DNA of 64,000 nucleotides from Lentzea sp. NBRC 105346. GTDB taxonomy: Bacteria > Actinomycetota > Actinomycetes > Mycobacteriales > Pseudonocardiaceae. Positions within the stretch are counted from its first letter, which is position 1, and each line of letters starts with the position of its first letter. The stretch spans positions 1 through 64,000 of the forward strand of contig NZ_BSTQ01000024.1 of assembly GCF_030269605.1 (NCBI RefSeq). The letters run 5' to 3'. Both the position numbers and the translations under genes were made by a program. The notes beneath the pieces are model-generated. The model had not been told where the DNA came from and searched no databases. It was given only the letters and a program-made list of their open reading frames with translations. Of the stretch, positions 49,911 through 58,196 are shown one piece after another.

Positions 49911-50869
49911 CGGAGCTCCCTTCCGGTCAGGTGGATGAAGACGTCCTCGAGGTTGGGTTTGCCGATCGCGAGGTCGCTCACCGGCACGTCCAGCTTCTGC
50001 AGCGTGTTGAGGACCGCGGGCAGCGTGACCGCGGTGTCGACATCGGTGTAGATGCGGAACATGCCCTGCACCTCTTCGACGCGCTGCACACCGTCCAGTT
50101 CGGACAGCGCGTTGCTGACCGGACCGGGGCCGGAGCCGTTGAGGCTCACCGTGACGCTGACCGTCCGGCTGCCCGGCAGGCTCCGGGTGAGCTCGTCGGG
50201 TGTGTCGAGGGTGAGCAGCTTGCCGTGGTCGACGATGCCGACGCGGTCGCACAGCTTCGCCGCCTCGTCCATGTCGTGCGTGGTGAGCACGACCGTGACG
50301 CCCTCCTCGTGCAGCGCCTGGACCCGTTCGTGCACGAAGAGCCGGGCCTGCGGGTCGAGACCTGTGCTCGGTTCGTCGAGGAACAGCACCTTCGGCTTGT
50401 GCATCAACGCGCGGGCGATCATCAACCGCTGGGCCTGGCCGCCGGAAAGCGTGTCCACCAAAGCCTTCTGGTGGTCCGCGAGGCCCATGCGTTCGAGGAT
50501 CTCGTCCGCGAGCCTGACGCGTTCCTGCCGTGGCACGCCGTGGTAGGCGGCGTGGAACAACAGGTTCTGCCGCGCGTTGAGACTGCGGTCGAGGTTGTTG
50601 CGCTGCGGCACGACGGCCAGGAGTTGCCTGGCGCGCTTGGATTCCGCGACGACGTCGACGCCCTCCACGAACGCCCTGCCACTCGTCGGCATCACGCGGG
50701 TCGTGAGCACCCCGACCGTGGTCGTCTTGCCCGCGCCGTTCGGGCCGAGCAGCCCGAACACCTCGCCGCGGCGCACGGCGAAGCTCAACCCGTCGACCGC
50801 GGGTTTGAGGCCGGGTTTGTAGACCTTGACCAGGTCTTCTACTGATACGGCGGTTTCGTCCACCCTCAC
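49907..50869 (-). CDS. ABC transporter ATP-binding protein (DrrA-like)
   Basis: A 320-residue ATPase: Walker A LLGPNGAGKTTTVGVL, Q-loop VVPQRNN, signature TLSGGQAQRL, Walker B KVLFLDEPSTGLD, H-loop LTTHDMDEA, and a C-terminal regulatory extension typical of DrrA types. GTG 50869 overlaps the guaB1 stop (GTGA); ATG 50872 and GTG 50863 are alternatives. Third of a coupled guaB1-ATPase-permease operon. Confidence 0.92.
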   Translation of the reverse strand: MRVDETAVSVEDLVKVYKPGLKPAVDGLSFAVRRGEVFGLLGPNGAGKTTTVGVLTTRVMPTSGRAFVEGVDVVAESKRARQLLAVVPQRNNLDRSLNARQNLLFHAAYHGVPRQERVRLADEILERMGLADHQKALVDTLSGGQAQRLMIARALMHKPKVLFLDEPSTGLDPQARLFVHERVQALHEEGVTVVLTTHDMDEAAKLCDRVGIVDHGKLLTLDTPDELTRSLPGSRTVSVTVSLNGSGPGPVSNALSELDGVQRVEEVQGMFRIYTDVDTAVTLPAVLNTLQKLDVPVSDLAIGKPNLEDVFIHLTGRELR

Positions 50870-52305
50870 CATCCCCCTGGCAGCGGCCTTCCCTCGGCGA
50901 ACCCGGCCGCGGACTGAACGCCCAGCACCGCACGCTCGTGGAACTGCTCGAGATTGACCGCGCCCGCATAAGTACACGCCGAACGCACGCCCGACGTGAT
51001 GGAGTCGAGTAGATCCTCCACACTCGGCCGCGTGGGGTCCAACGACATTCTGCTGGTCGAAATGCCTTCTTCGAAGAGTCCCTTTTTCGCGCGATCAAAC
51101 GAATTGTCCGAACGCGTCCGCGCGGACACCGCCCGCTTGGAGGCCATGCCGAAGGACTCCTTGTAGAGCTTCCCCCGCTCGTCGCGCTGCAGGTCGCCGG
51201 GCGACTCGTACGTACCCGCGAACCACGACCCGACCATGACGCTGCTCGCTCCGGCCGCCAGGGCCAGCGCCACGTCCCGCGGGTGCCGCACGCCGCCGTC
51301 CGCCCACACGTGCTTGCCCAGTTCGCGTGCCTGGGCGGCGCATTCCGCGACCGCCGAGAACTGCGGCCTGCCGACGCCCGTCATCATCCGCGTCGTGCAC
51401 ATCGCGCCGGGCCCGACGCCGACCTTGATCACGTCGGCGCCGGCCTCGACGAGGTCGCGCACGCCTTCGGCCGTCACGACGTTGCCCGCCACGACCGGCA
51501 CTTTTGGCTGCGTCGCGCGGACGGCCTTGAGTGCGGAGAGCATCTTCTCCTGGTGCCCGTGTGCGGTGTCGACGACGAGAACGTCCACCCCGGCCCCCAG
51601 CAACGCGGTGGCCTTGCCCGCCACGTCGCCGTTGACACCGACCGCAGCCGCGACGCGCAGCCGGTTTTTGTCGTCGGTTGCGGGAGCGTAGATCTCAGCG
51701 CGCAACGCGCCGGTCGCGGTCAGCACACCGCTGAGTTTCTTGTTCTCGTCGACGCCCAGCGCGATTTTGTGGGTGCTGCCATGCAAGGCGTCGAAAACAT
51801 CGCGCGCCGGGGTGCTGATCGGAAGCGTGAGGATGTGCTCGTCCGCGACATCGGCGATGCGCGTGAACCGGTCGACGCCGCCGCACGCGGCCTCGTCCAC
51901 GACCCCCGTCGGCCTGCCTTCGTCGTCGATGACGACGACCGCGCCGTGGGCCCGCTTGTGCAGCAGGTTCCAGGCGTCGGCGACCGCGTCGGACGCGTGC
52001 AGCGTCAGCGGCGTGTCCCACACGGTGTGGCGTGCCTTCACCCAGCTCACGATCTCGCCCACGGCCTCGGGCGCGACGTCCTGCGGCAACACGACGAGGC
52101 CGCCGCGCCGGGCCACGGTCTCGGCCATGCGGCGCCCGGCGACGGCGGTCATGTTCGCGACCACGATCGGGATGGTCGCGCCCGTGCCGTCGGACGTGGA
52201 GAGGTCGACGTCGAACCGCGACTCCACGGCGCTACGGCCGGGGATGAGGAAGACGTCGTCGTAGGTCAGGTCGTTGGTGGGGCGATGCCCTTCGATGAAC
52301 CGCAC
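50866..52305 (-). CDS. guaB1: GuaB1-type IMP dehydrogenase family protein (GMP reductase)
   Basis: A 479-residue IMPDH/GMPR-fold protein with an inserted CBS pair (about residues 95-205). The catalytic Cys loop is VGVGPGAMCTTRMMTGVG and the N-terminus NDLTYDDVFLIPGRSAVES. The mycobacterial GuaB1 counterpart has been shown to act as GMP reductase, turning GMP to IMP for purine salvage. Translationally coupled to an ABC exporter, an unusual partner. Confidence 0.88.
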   Translation of the reverse strand: MRFIEGHRPTNDLTYDDVFLIPGRSAVESRFDVDLSTSDGTGATIPIVVANMTAVAGRRMAETVARRGGLVVLPQDVAPEAVGEIVSWVKARHTVWDTPLTLHASDAVADAWNLLHKRAHGAVVVIDDEGRPTGVVDEAACGGVDRFTRIADVADEHILTLPISTPARDVFDALHGSTHKIALGVDENKKLSGVLTATGALRAEIYAPATDDKNRLRVAAAVGVNGDVAGKATALLGAGVDVLVVDTAHGHQEKMLSALKAVRATQPKVPVVAGNVVTAEGVRDLVEAGADVIKVGVGPGAMCTTRMMTGVGRPQFSAVAECAAQARELGKHVWADGGVRHPRDVALALAAGASSVMVGSWFAGTYESPGDLQRDERGKLYKESFGMASKRAVSARTRSDNSFDRAKKGLFEEGISTSRMSLDPTRPSVEDLLDSITSGVRSACTYAGAVNLEQFHERAVLGVQSAAGFAEGRPLPGGW

Positions 52306-52344
52306 GAGTACCCGACCCTACGCCTCTCGGCGTCCGTCAGCAGG

Positions 52345-53964
52345 TCAAAGGCGCCACTTCTGGTTGTTGCCGCCCCAGTAGGGCCACTGGATGAGCTGGG
52401 CGCCGTTGTCCGCGGAGATGCCGAACACGTCCAGGCACATCCCGCTGTGCTTCGCGGTGAACTTCACCCACCCGTCGCCGACGCCTTCGGGCTTCCACTT
52501 CTGGTTGTCGCCACCCCAGTACGGCCACTGGATGACGCGCGCGCCCTGCTGCTTCGAGATGCCCTCGACGTCGAGGCACATGCCGCTGTGCTCGACCATG
52601 ATCCGGTAGTAGCCGTCACCGACCGGGTCCAGCCGCAGCCGCTGGTTGCCGCCGCCCCAGTACTGCCACTGGATCACGGGTGCGCCGGCGTTGAGCGAGA
52701 TCCCGGAGACGTCGATGACCTTGCCGCTGTGCCGCGACGTGATCGGCGCCGGCCCGACGCGCCACCGCTGGTTGTCCCCGCCCCACCAGTCCCACTGAAC
52801 GATCTTGGCGCCCGAGTTCTGCGTGATGCCGGAGACGTCCAGCACGCGACCGCTGTTCTTCGCCACGATCCGGTAGTAGCCGTGCCCGACGGGGTCGAGC
52901 CGGAACCGCTGGTTGTTGCCGCCCCACCAGTCCCACTGGTGCACCTGCGCGCCGTTCGCGGTCGACTGCCCCTCGATGTCGACGACCTTCCCGCTGTGCT
53001 GGGCGATGAGCCGGTAGTGCCCGGTCTCGACCCACTCCAGCCTGAAGATCTGGTTCCCACCGCCCCAGTAGTCCCACTGGTGTGCGTCCGCGCCGTTCGC
53101 CGTCGAGATGCCCTCGATGTCGAGGCACTTGCCGCTGTGCTTGACGAACAGCGGCCCGGTCGGCGGGTACACCCGGCGGATGCCCTCCAGGTCGTCGTTG
53201 GTCAACGTGCGCTGCGTGAAGTTCGTGCCCCTGGTCGAGAACATGACCGACCCGGTCACGCTCGAGTGCTGCAGACCCAGGATGTGCCCGATCTCGTGCA
53301 GCGCCACGGTCTCCACGTCCAGCCCGCCGACGACCGCCCCGATGACCCAGGCGTGCTCCTGGTCGTCGAAGTGGAACGGCCGCGGCAGCGCGTTGCCGTA
53401 GAACCCGCAACCCGGCGGGTAGTCGGCGTGCGCGTGCACCCCACCGGTCATGTTGGCGTCGCCGCACTGGGCGTTGCCCCACCGGATCAGGACGTCCGGA
53501 CTCTGGTTCGACGCCACCTCCCGAAACGCGACCGGCGCCGCGGCCGACCACGTGATGAAGGCGTTGCGCACCGCCTGCCGCTCGTCGTCGCCCGCGATGT
53601 CGTTCGTGCCCTGGTCGAACGCGTACGTCAACGACGTGCGGTTCCACCCACACGTGGGCGAGGACAGGGGCCCGGCGTCCTGCGGATCCGGCAGCGCACA
53701 CCGCGTCCGCGTCATCATCTCGCGCGTCGCCTCGTCGAAGATCCCGCTCGTCGGCAACCCGTGGAACGCCTGGTATCTGGCGAGAGCACTGGACGTGTCG
53801 TTGTCCAGTTCGCTCGCCTTGAGGCCTTCGCTTTCGGCGAGGTAACCGAAGCGGCGCAGGAAGTCCTGCACGTGGCCGAAGCCGTCCTGCGCTTCGTCCA
53901 GCTTCGTGTCCGCGACCTTGGCCACGGCCTCGAACGGCGGAGGCGTCATTTTCGGTTGTGACAT
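52345..53964 (-). CDS. Matrixin-like metalloprotease with peptidoglycan-binding prodomain and two ricin beta-trefoils
   Basis: A 539-residue protein. Residues about 1-85 form a PG_binding_1 domain ending in a cysteine-switch-like TRTRCALPDPQD. The protease domain carries TVALHEIGHILGLQHSS (HExxHxxGxxH) and Met-turn SVMF. Six ricin repeats follow, each with HSGK-type start and a QW motif (HQWDYWGGGNQ, IQWPYWGGNNQ), enough for two beta-trefoils. No signal peptide is visible from ATG 53964 (GGTGGGAAACC site) or from an upstream GTG at 54051. Probably self-activated by Cys release. Confidence 0.87.
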   Translation of the reverse strand: MSQPKMTPPPFEAVAKVADTKLDEAQDGFGHVQDFLRRFGYLAESEGLKASELDNDTSSALARYQAFHGLPTSGIFDEATREMMTRTRCALPDPQDAGPLSSPTCGWNRTSLTYAFDQGTNDIAGDDERQAVRNAFITWSAAAPVAFREVASNQSPDVLIRWGNAQCGDANMTGGVHAHADYPPGCGFYGNALPRPFHFDDQEHAWVIGAVVGGLDVETVALHEIGHILGLQHSSVTGSVMFSTRGTNFTQRTLTNDDLEGIRRVYPPTGPLFVKHSGKCLDIEGISTANGADAHQWDYWGGGNQIFRLEWVETGHYRLIAQHSGKVVDIEGQSTANGAQVHQWDWWGGNNQRFRLDPVGHGYYRIVAKNSGRVLDVSGITQNSGAKIVQWDWWGGDNQRWRVGPAPITSRHSGKVIDVSGISLNAGAPVIQWQYWGGGNQRLRLDPVGDGYYRIMVEHSGMCLDVEGISKQQGARVIQWPYWGGDNQKWKPEGVGDGWVKFTAKHSGMCLDVFGISADNGAQLIQWPYWGGNNQKWRL

Positions 53965-54105
53965 GGTTTCCCACCCGTCATCCGGTATCACGGGGCTGGC
54001 GGTGCCCCGTGTGGATGGAGAGGGAGCGGCATGTGCTGCAGATACAGCCACGCCCTACGCCGTCTGGGGGGAAGATTCCATGCGGTCGTTTTGTCTCTTT
54101 CTACT

Positions 54106-54272
54106 CACAGTGCTCACCGGGCTGCCCCGCACACGTCGGGACCGCCGACCACGTCGCGTTTGAGGCGTACGGGGGTGTGCTCGATCTGAAGTCGGACGAG
54201 TACAGCAACCCGTGCACGGTCTGCAACGACTTCGCCGAGGCGATCGTCGCGCGGCTCAAGCGTCCGCGGTGA
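54106..54272 (+). pseudogene. Possible 3' remnant of a Cys-rich coding gene
   Basis: The frame reads QCSPGCPAHVGTADHVAFEA, YGGVLDLKSDEY, CTVCNDFAEAIVARLKRPR and then TGA, with good third-position bias and a CxxxC plus CxxC set, but no convincing start or upstream protein. It looks like the end of a lost gene. Low certainty. Confidence 0.35.
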
Positions 54273-54329
54273 GTGATGGCCTTGGTTGGGTGACGGCATG
54301 TCTACGCCGCGGCCGCTCGGGGTGCCAGG

Positions 54330-54525
54330 GGTGGCTGGGCGGCTCGTTGGGCGCGGTTCGGTGGGAGCGCTGGCGCTGCGGCCGCCTTGTGCTCCGTTGG
54401 GTCAGCGGCTCGTTGTCGCGCGGCTGAAGTGTCCGCGGTGAGTGGTCCCTCGCGGCGTGCCTGAGGTGGCTGGGCGGCTCGTTGGGCGCGGTTCGGCGGG
54501 AGCGCTGGCGCTGCGGCCGCCTTGT
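54330..54525. repeat. About 135-bp tandem repeat in a non-coding stretch
   Basis: A 61-bp block (54330-54390) recurs at 54465-54525 with one mismatch, and the motif GCGGCTCGTTG appears again twice to 54610. The sequence AAGCGTCCGCGGTGAG and variants occurs at about 54256, 54426 and 54622. The whole of 54273-54621 is non-coding. Confidence 0.7.
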
Positions 54526-54621
54526 ACCCGTTGGCCGGGCGGCTCGTTGTTGCCCGGCTCAGTGGAGCGGCCGCGGCCGCGTTATGCCCCTGTCGGGCGA
54601 GCGGCTCGTTCGTGGCGACGC

Positions 54622-56160
54622 TCAAGCGTCCGTCGTGAGCGGGGCTCCGCCGGAGCCTGGGAGTAGTTGGCGCACCTCCTCGATGGTCGTCGCTTCGGAC
54701 GGGGCCTTGTCCGGCCGGTACCGGACCACGCGGGCGAACCGCAGTGCCACACCGCCCGGATAGCGCGGCGAGACCTGCACGCCGTCGAGTTCGATCTCGA
54801 TGACGAGTTCGGGGCGCACGTGGACCACCCAGTCGTTCTGCTCGGTCGCGATGGCCTGCAGCGCCTGGGTCTGCCACGTCAGCAGTTCGTCGGTCAGGCC
54901 CTTGAAGGTCTTGCCGACCATGATCGGCGGACCGCCGTCCGGGTCGCGGGCGCCCAGGTGCAGGTTCGAGAGCCAGCCCTTGCGGCGGCCGCTGCCCCAT
55001 TCGACGCCGATCACGACCAGGTCGAGCGTGTGGACCGGCTTGACCTTCTGCCATGCGCTGCCGCGTCGCCCGGCCGCGTACACCGAGTCCAGTGACTTCA
55101 CCATGACGCCCTCGTGGCCGGCGGCCATCGCCTGCGCCACAACGGTTTCCGCCTCCGCCAAGGTGGGGTCGAGTGCGCCTGGGATGACGTGCTCACCCGC
55201 CACGCGCCGGAGTGCGGACAGCCGGTCCCGCAACGGCAGGTCGAGCAGGTCCTGCCCGTCCAGGTGCAGGCAGTCGAAGAAGAACGGGCTCAGCAGCAGC
55301 TCACGAACGTCCTGCGCACCGAACCGGCTCATCGTCTCCTGGAACGGTCTTGGCCTCCCTTCGTCGGTCAGGGCCAGGGTTTCGCCGTCCAGGACCACGG
55401 ACTGGCAGGGCAGTCCGCGGACCAGGTCGACCAGCTCCGGCACGGTTTTCGTGATCTCGCGCAGCGTGCGGGTGAACACGTGCACGTCGTCGCCCGATCG
55501 GTGCACCTGGATGCGGGCTCCGTCGAGTTTGTGCTCGACCACGCAGCTGCCGAGTTCGGCGAGCGCTTCCGGCAGCGATTCGGCGGGGGAGGCGAGCATC
55601 GGGCGGACCGGACGCCCGATCTCCAGCTGGAACGCCCCCAACGCCGACTCGCCGCCGGACAGCGCCGCCACGGCCGTCTGAGGTAAACGGCCGGACAGCA
55701 TGAACGCCCTGCGCACGGTCTCGCCCGGTACCTCGGCGGCCGACGCCACGGCGTCCAGCATGACTCCCTCCAACGCGCCCTGTCGCAGTTCGCCGGTCAG
55801 GAGTCTGCGCAGGAAGTCCTGTTCTGCCTCGGTGGCCCGGCTGAACAGGTCGGCCAACAGGTCGGCCCTTCGCTGCGCTGATCCCTTGCCGCTCGTGGCT
55901 GCCACCGTCGCCAGGACGGCATCGACCTCTGCGACCGTGAGTGTTGATCTGCCGACGGGACAGACAGACAGCTCGAACACCGTGCGCCAGCCGGCGCCGA
56001 TGCGGCCCTGTTTCGGCACGCCGATCAGGAACGACACCACGGCTTCGACAACCTCGGGGGTTGCCGACCGCAGCAACGCGGACAACGCCTTGACCTTGGC
56101 CAGGCGGGACCGCGTCGCGGCTACCGCGACTGATGTGTCTACGACCTCGGAGAGGAGCAC
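54622..56160 (-). CDS. ligB: ATP-dependent DNA ligase (LigB type)
   Basis: A 512-residue ligase with an N-terminal DNA-binding domain, nucleotidyltransferase motif I EHKLDGARIQVHR (adenylated Lys), motif III-V blocks (FFFDCLHLDGQDL, EGVMVKSLDSVYAAGRRG, WQKVKPVHTLDLVVIG) and an OB-fold end. Length matches mycobacterial LigB. GTG 56160 follows GGAG. Joins DNA nicks in repair. Confidence 0.92.
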   Translation of the reverse strand: MLLSEVVDTSVAVAATRSRLAKVKALSALLRSATPEVVEAVVSFLIGVPKQGRIGAGWRTVFELSVCPVGRSTLTVAEVDAVLATVAATSGKGSAQRRADLLADLFSRATEAEQDFLRRLLTGELRQGALEGVMLDAVASAAEVPGETVRRAFMLSGRLPQTAVAALSGGESALGAFQLEIGRPVRPMLASPAESLPEALAELGSCVVEHKLDGARIQVHRSGDDVHVFTRTLREITKTVPELVDLVRGLPCQSVVLDGETLALTDEGRPRPFQETMSRFGAQDVRELLLSPFFFDCLHLDGQDLLDLPLRDRLSALRRVAGEHVIPGALDPTLAEAETVVAQAMAAGHEGVMVKSLDSVYAAGRRGSAWQKVKPVHTLDLVVIGVEWGSGRRKGWLSNLHLGARDPDGGPPIMVGKTFKGLTDELLTWQTQALQAIATEQNDWVVHVRPELVIEIELDGVQVSPRYPGGVALRFARVVRYRPDKAPSEATTIEEVRQLLPGSGGAPLTTDA

Positions 56161-56177
56161 GTCTCCATGGTGCACCC

Positions 56178-56250
56178 GGGGTCTGACAATTTTGGTTTCG
56201 CGCTGGTCCGAAGCGTCCCGTGTGGACGGCAACAAAACTGTCGGACCCCT
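56178..56250. repeat. Inverted and direct copies of a CCAAAAYTGTCRGACCCC element
   Basis: One copy lies on the minus strand at 56178-56196 and one on the plus strand at 56233-56250, between ligB and the secreted lectin gene. A third, plus-strand copy is at 58187-58205 at the other end of the lectin gene. Confidence 0.6.
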
Positions 56251-56309
56251 CCGCGAAGCTGTCGGCACGAGGCAGAATGCGCCTCGAAGCACACTCCAAG
56301 AGGGGAATC

Positions 56310-58127
56310 ATGCGCACACTGGGGGTAGCCGGCTCGATGCTGGCTGTCATCACTCTGTCCACCTCGCTCACGAGTCCGGCCGCGCAGGCGGCCGACGAGC
56401 AGCCGTTGAAGTGCACCGCGCCCGCGCAGGTCTTCACGGTCCAGCCGAACGGCGACCTGTGGCTGTTCGAGCACTCGAAGCCGGACACGGGCGACTTCGC
56501 CTGGGGCAACGGCAGAAGAATCGGCACGGACTGGGCGCACGGGCGCACGCTCGTCGGCTGGGCCGGCTTCGTCTACAGCATCACCGGCACGGGTGACTTC
56601 CGCCGCTTCTGGTGGAAGGACGGCCAGTGGCAGGGCGGCGGCACGTACAGCGTCATCGGCCGCGGCTGGGGCATCTACGCCACGGACACCGCCTACGCCA
56701 AGCGGATCACGGTCGACCAGCGCAACCACGTCTACTCGATCAACCAGTCCGGCGAGCTGGTCTGGTCGTCGCAGCCGGACGGTTCCCAGCTGAAGTCCGT
56801 GGTGATCGCGAAGGACTGGGGCAAGTACACGTCGATCGTGGCCTCCGGTGAGGGCGTCATCTACGCGCGTGACGCGCAGGGCGAGGTGTGGCGCTACCGG
56901 TTCCACGCCGACTCCGGCCGGTTCTACGAAGCGCGGACGCCGGTCACCGGAAACGGCGGCTGGAACAACTACAAGGGGCTCAGCGGCGCCGGCGGCGGCG
57001 TGATCTACGGCGTGAACAGCGCGACCGGCGATCTCGAGTGGCGGCGCGACGCCTCGGTGAACAACGACGCGGACGTCTCGAACTGGAAGCAGACTCGGGT
57101 CATCGGCCACGGCTGGGGCAACGACGTCGACACGGTCGTCGTGCCGGACACGTGCCGCCGTGAACCGGACCACGGCCCGTCCCGGCCGGTCGTCTCCGCG
57201 GAGACCGGAACGCCCAGCGCCCTCGTCAACGCCGACGGCAAGCTCAAGATCGCGTACAGCACGAGTGACAAGGGCCTGCGCGTGCTGACCGAGGACAGCG
57301 AGAACTCGTGGAGCTCGAAGGTCGTCGGCGACTTCCACATGCTCGACGTCACCGCGCAGCCCGGTCCGCAGGGCGCTCTCAACGTCGCCGCCGAGTACTA
57401 CGACGGCGTGAAGACGTTCACCGTGGGCGCGGACGGCCAGATGTCGGCGCCGGTCGAGCTGGGTGGCTACTCGACCGCGATGCCGGTCGTGACGGTCAAC
57501 GGCAACGCGTACTTCATGGACGGTCAAGGCGCCCTCTGGTACCGCTACGCGGGCAAGCCGTGGCAGCGCAAGCTCGGCTACGACACCTACGGCGGTCTCC
57601 GCGGGATCACGCGGCCGGACGGCGTCGTCGTGCTCGTCGCGGTGAAGAAGGACACCCTGGACACGGTCGTGATCACCGACGACCACGGCCAGATCAGCGG
57701 CGGACAGGTGATCGAGGGATACGCGTTGGAGCCGGCGCTCTCGCTCGACTCGGACGGCACGGTTCGCGTGACGGTCAAGGATGTCGTCGAACGCAACGTG
57801 AAGACGCGTCGCCTTGGGGCTTCGTCGTGGACGGTGCTGCCGGATGTGGAGCCCGCGTACTACGGCCAGGTGTCGGGCGCCGTCCAGGACGGCAAGGTCG
57901 ACCTCGTCATGCGGGGCAACGCCGGCAAGATCGTGGTGAGCTCGCAGACCCAGGTCAACGGCTCCGAGTTCGGCCCGTGGGTCGAGGTCGGCAACGGTGA
58001 CGCGTCCACGCCGAGCATCGTGCGGAACCAGAACGGGCAGCTGGTGCTCACCTACCGCGACTCCTCGAACAACGTATTCGTCTACAAGAAGACGCCCGAG
58101 GGTTACGTCGGCGGGAAGATCGGCTGA
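56310..58127 (+). CDS. Secreted tachylectin-like protein with second beta-rich half
   Basis: A 605-residue precursor with a signal peptide (RTLGVAGSMLAVITLSTSLT...AAQAA). The N-terminal half is a tachylectin-type propeller (DLWLFEHSKPDTGDFAWGNG, WGKYTSIVASGEGVIYARD, GWNNYKGLSGAGGGVIYGV). The second half has weaker WD-like strands (WSSKVVGDFHMLDVTAQPG). It is a distant relative of the two lectins at 8-10 kb but exported. ATG 56310 follows GAGGGGA. A role in glycan binding is inferred. Confidence 0.85.
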   Translation: MRTLGVAGSMLAVITLSTSLTSPAAQAADEQPLKCTAPAQVFTVQPNGDLWLFEHSKPDTGDFAWGNGRRIGTDWAHGRTLVGWAGFVYSITGTGDFRRFWWKDGQWQGGGTYSVIGRGWGIYATDTAYAKRITVDQRNHVYSINQSGELVWSSQPDGSQLKSVVIAKDWGKYTSIVASGEGVIYARDAQGEVWRYRFHADSGRFYEARTPVTGNGGWNNYKGLSGAGGGVIYGVNSATGDLEWRRDASVNNDADVSNWKQTRVIGHGWGNDVDTVVVPDTCRREPDHGPSRPVVSAETGTPSALVNADGKLKIAYSTSDKGLRVLTEDSENSWSSKVVGDFHMLDVTAQPGPQGALNVAAEYYDGVKTFTVGADGQMSAPVELGGYSTAMPVVTVNGNAYFMDGQGALWYRYAGKPWQRKLGYDTYGGLRGITRPDGVVVLVAVKKDTLDTVVITDDHGQISGGQVIEGYALEPALSLDSDGTVRVTVKDVVERNVKTRRLGASSWTVLPDVEPAYYGQVSGAVQDGKVDLVMRGNAGKIVVSSQTQVNGSEFGPWVEVGNGDASTPSIVRNQNGQLVLTYRDSSNNVFVYKKTPEGYVGGKIG

Positions 58128-58196
58128 TCAGTCGCGGCGATGGCGGTGGCCGCTTCTGTGGGCACCGCCTCGTCCGTCGGCTCGCCACCAAAACTG

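Noticed and set aside
56178..56250. PafBC/RecA-independent DNA-damage promoter (TTGTCRGTG-N8-TAnnnT) suggested by TGTCRG near ligB
   Set aside because: Only the first seven bases agree; no TAnnnT hexamer is found at the required distance for any of the three copies.
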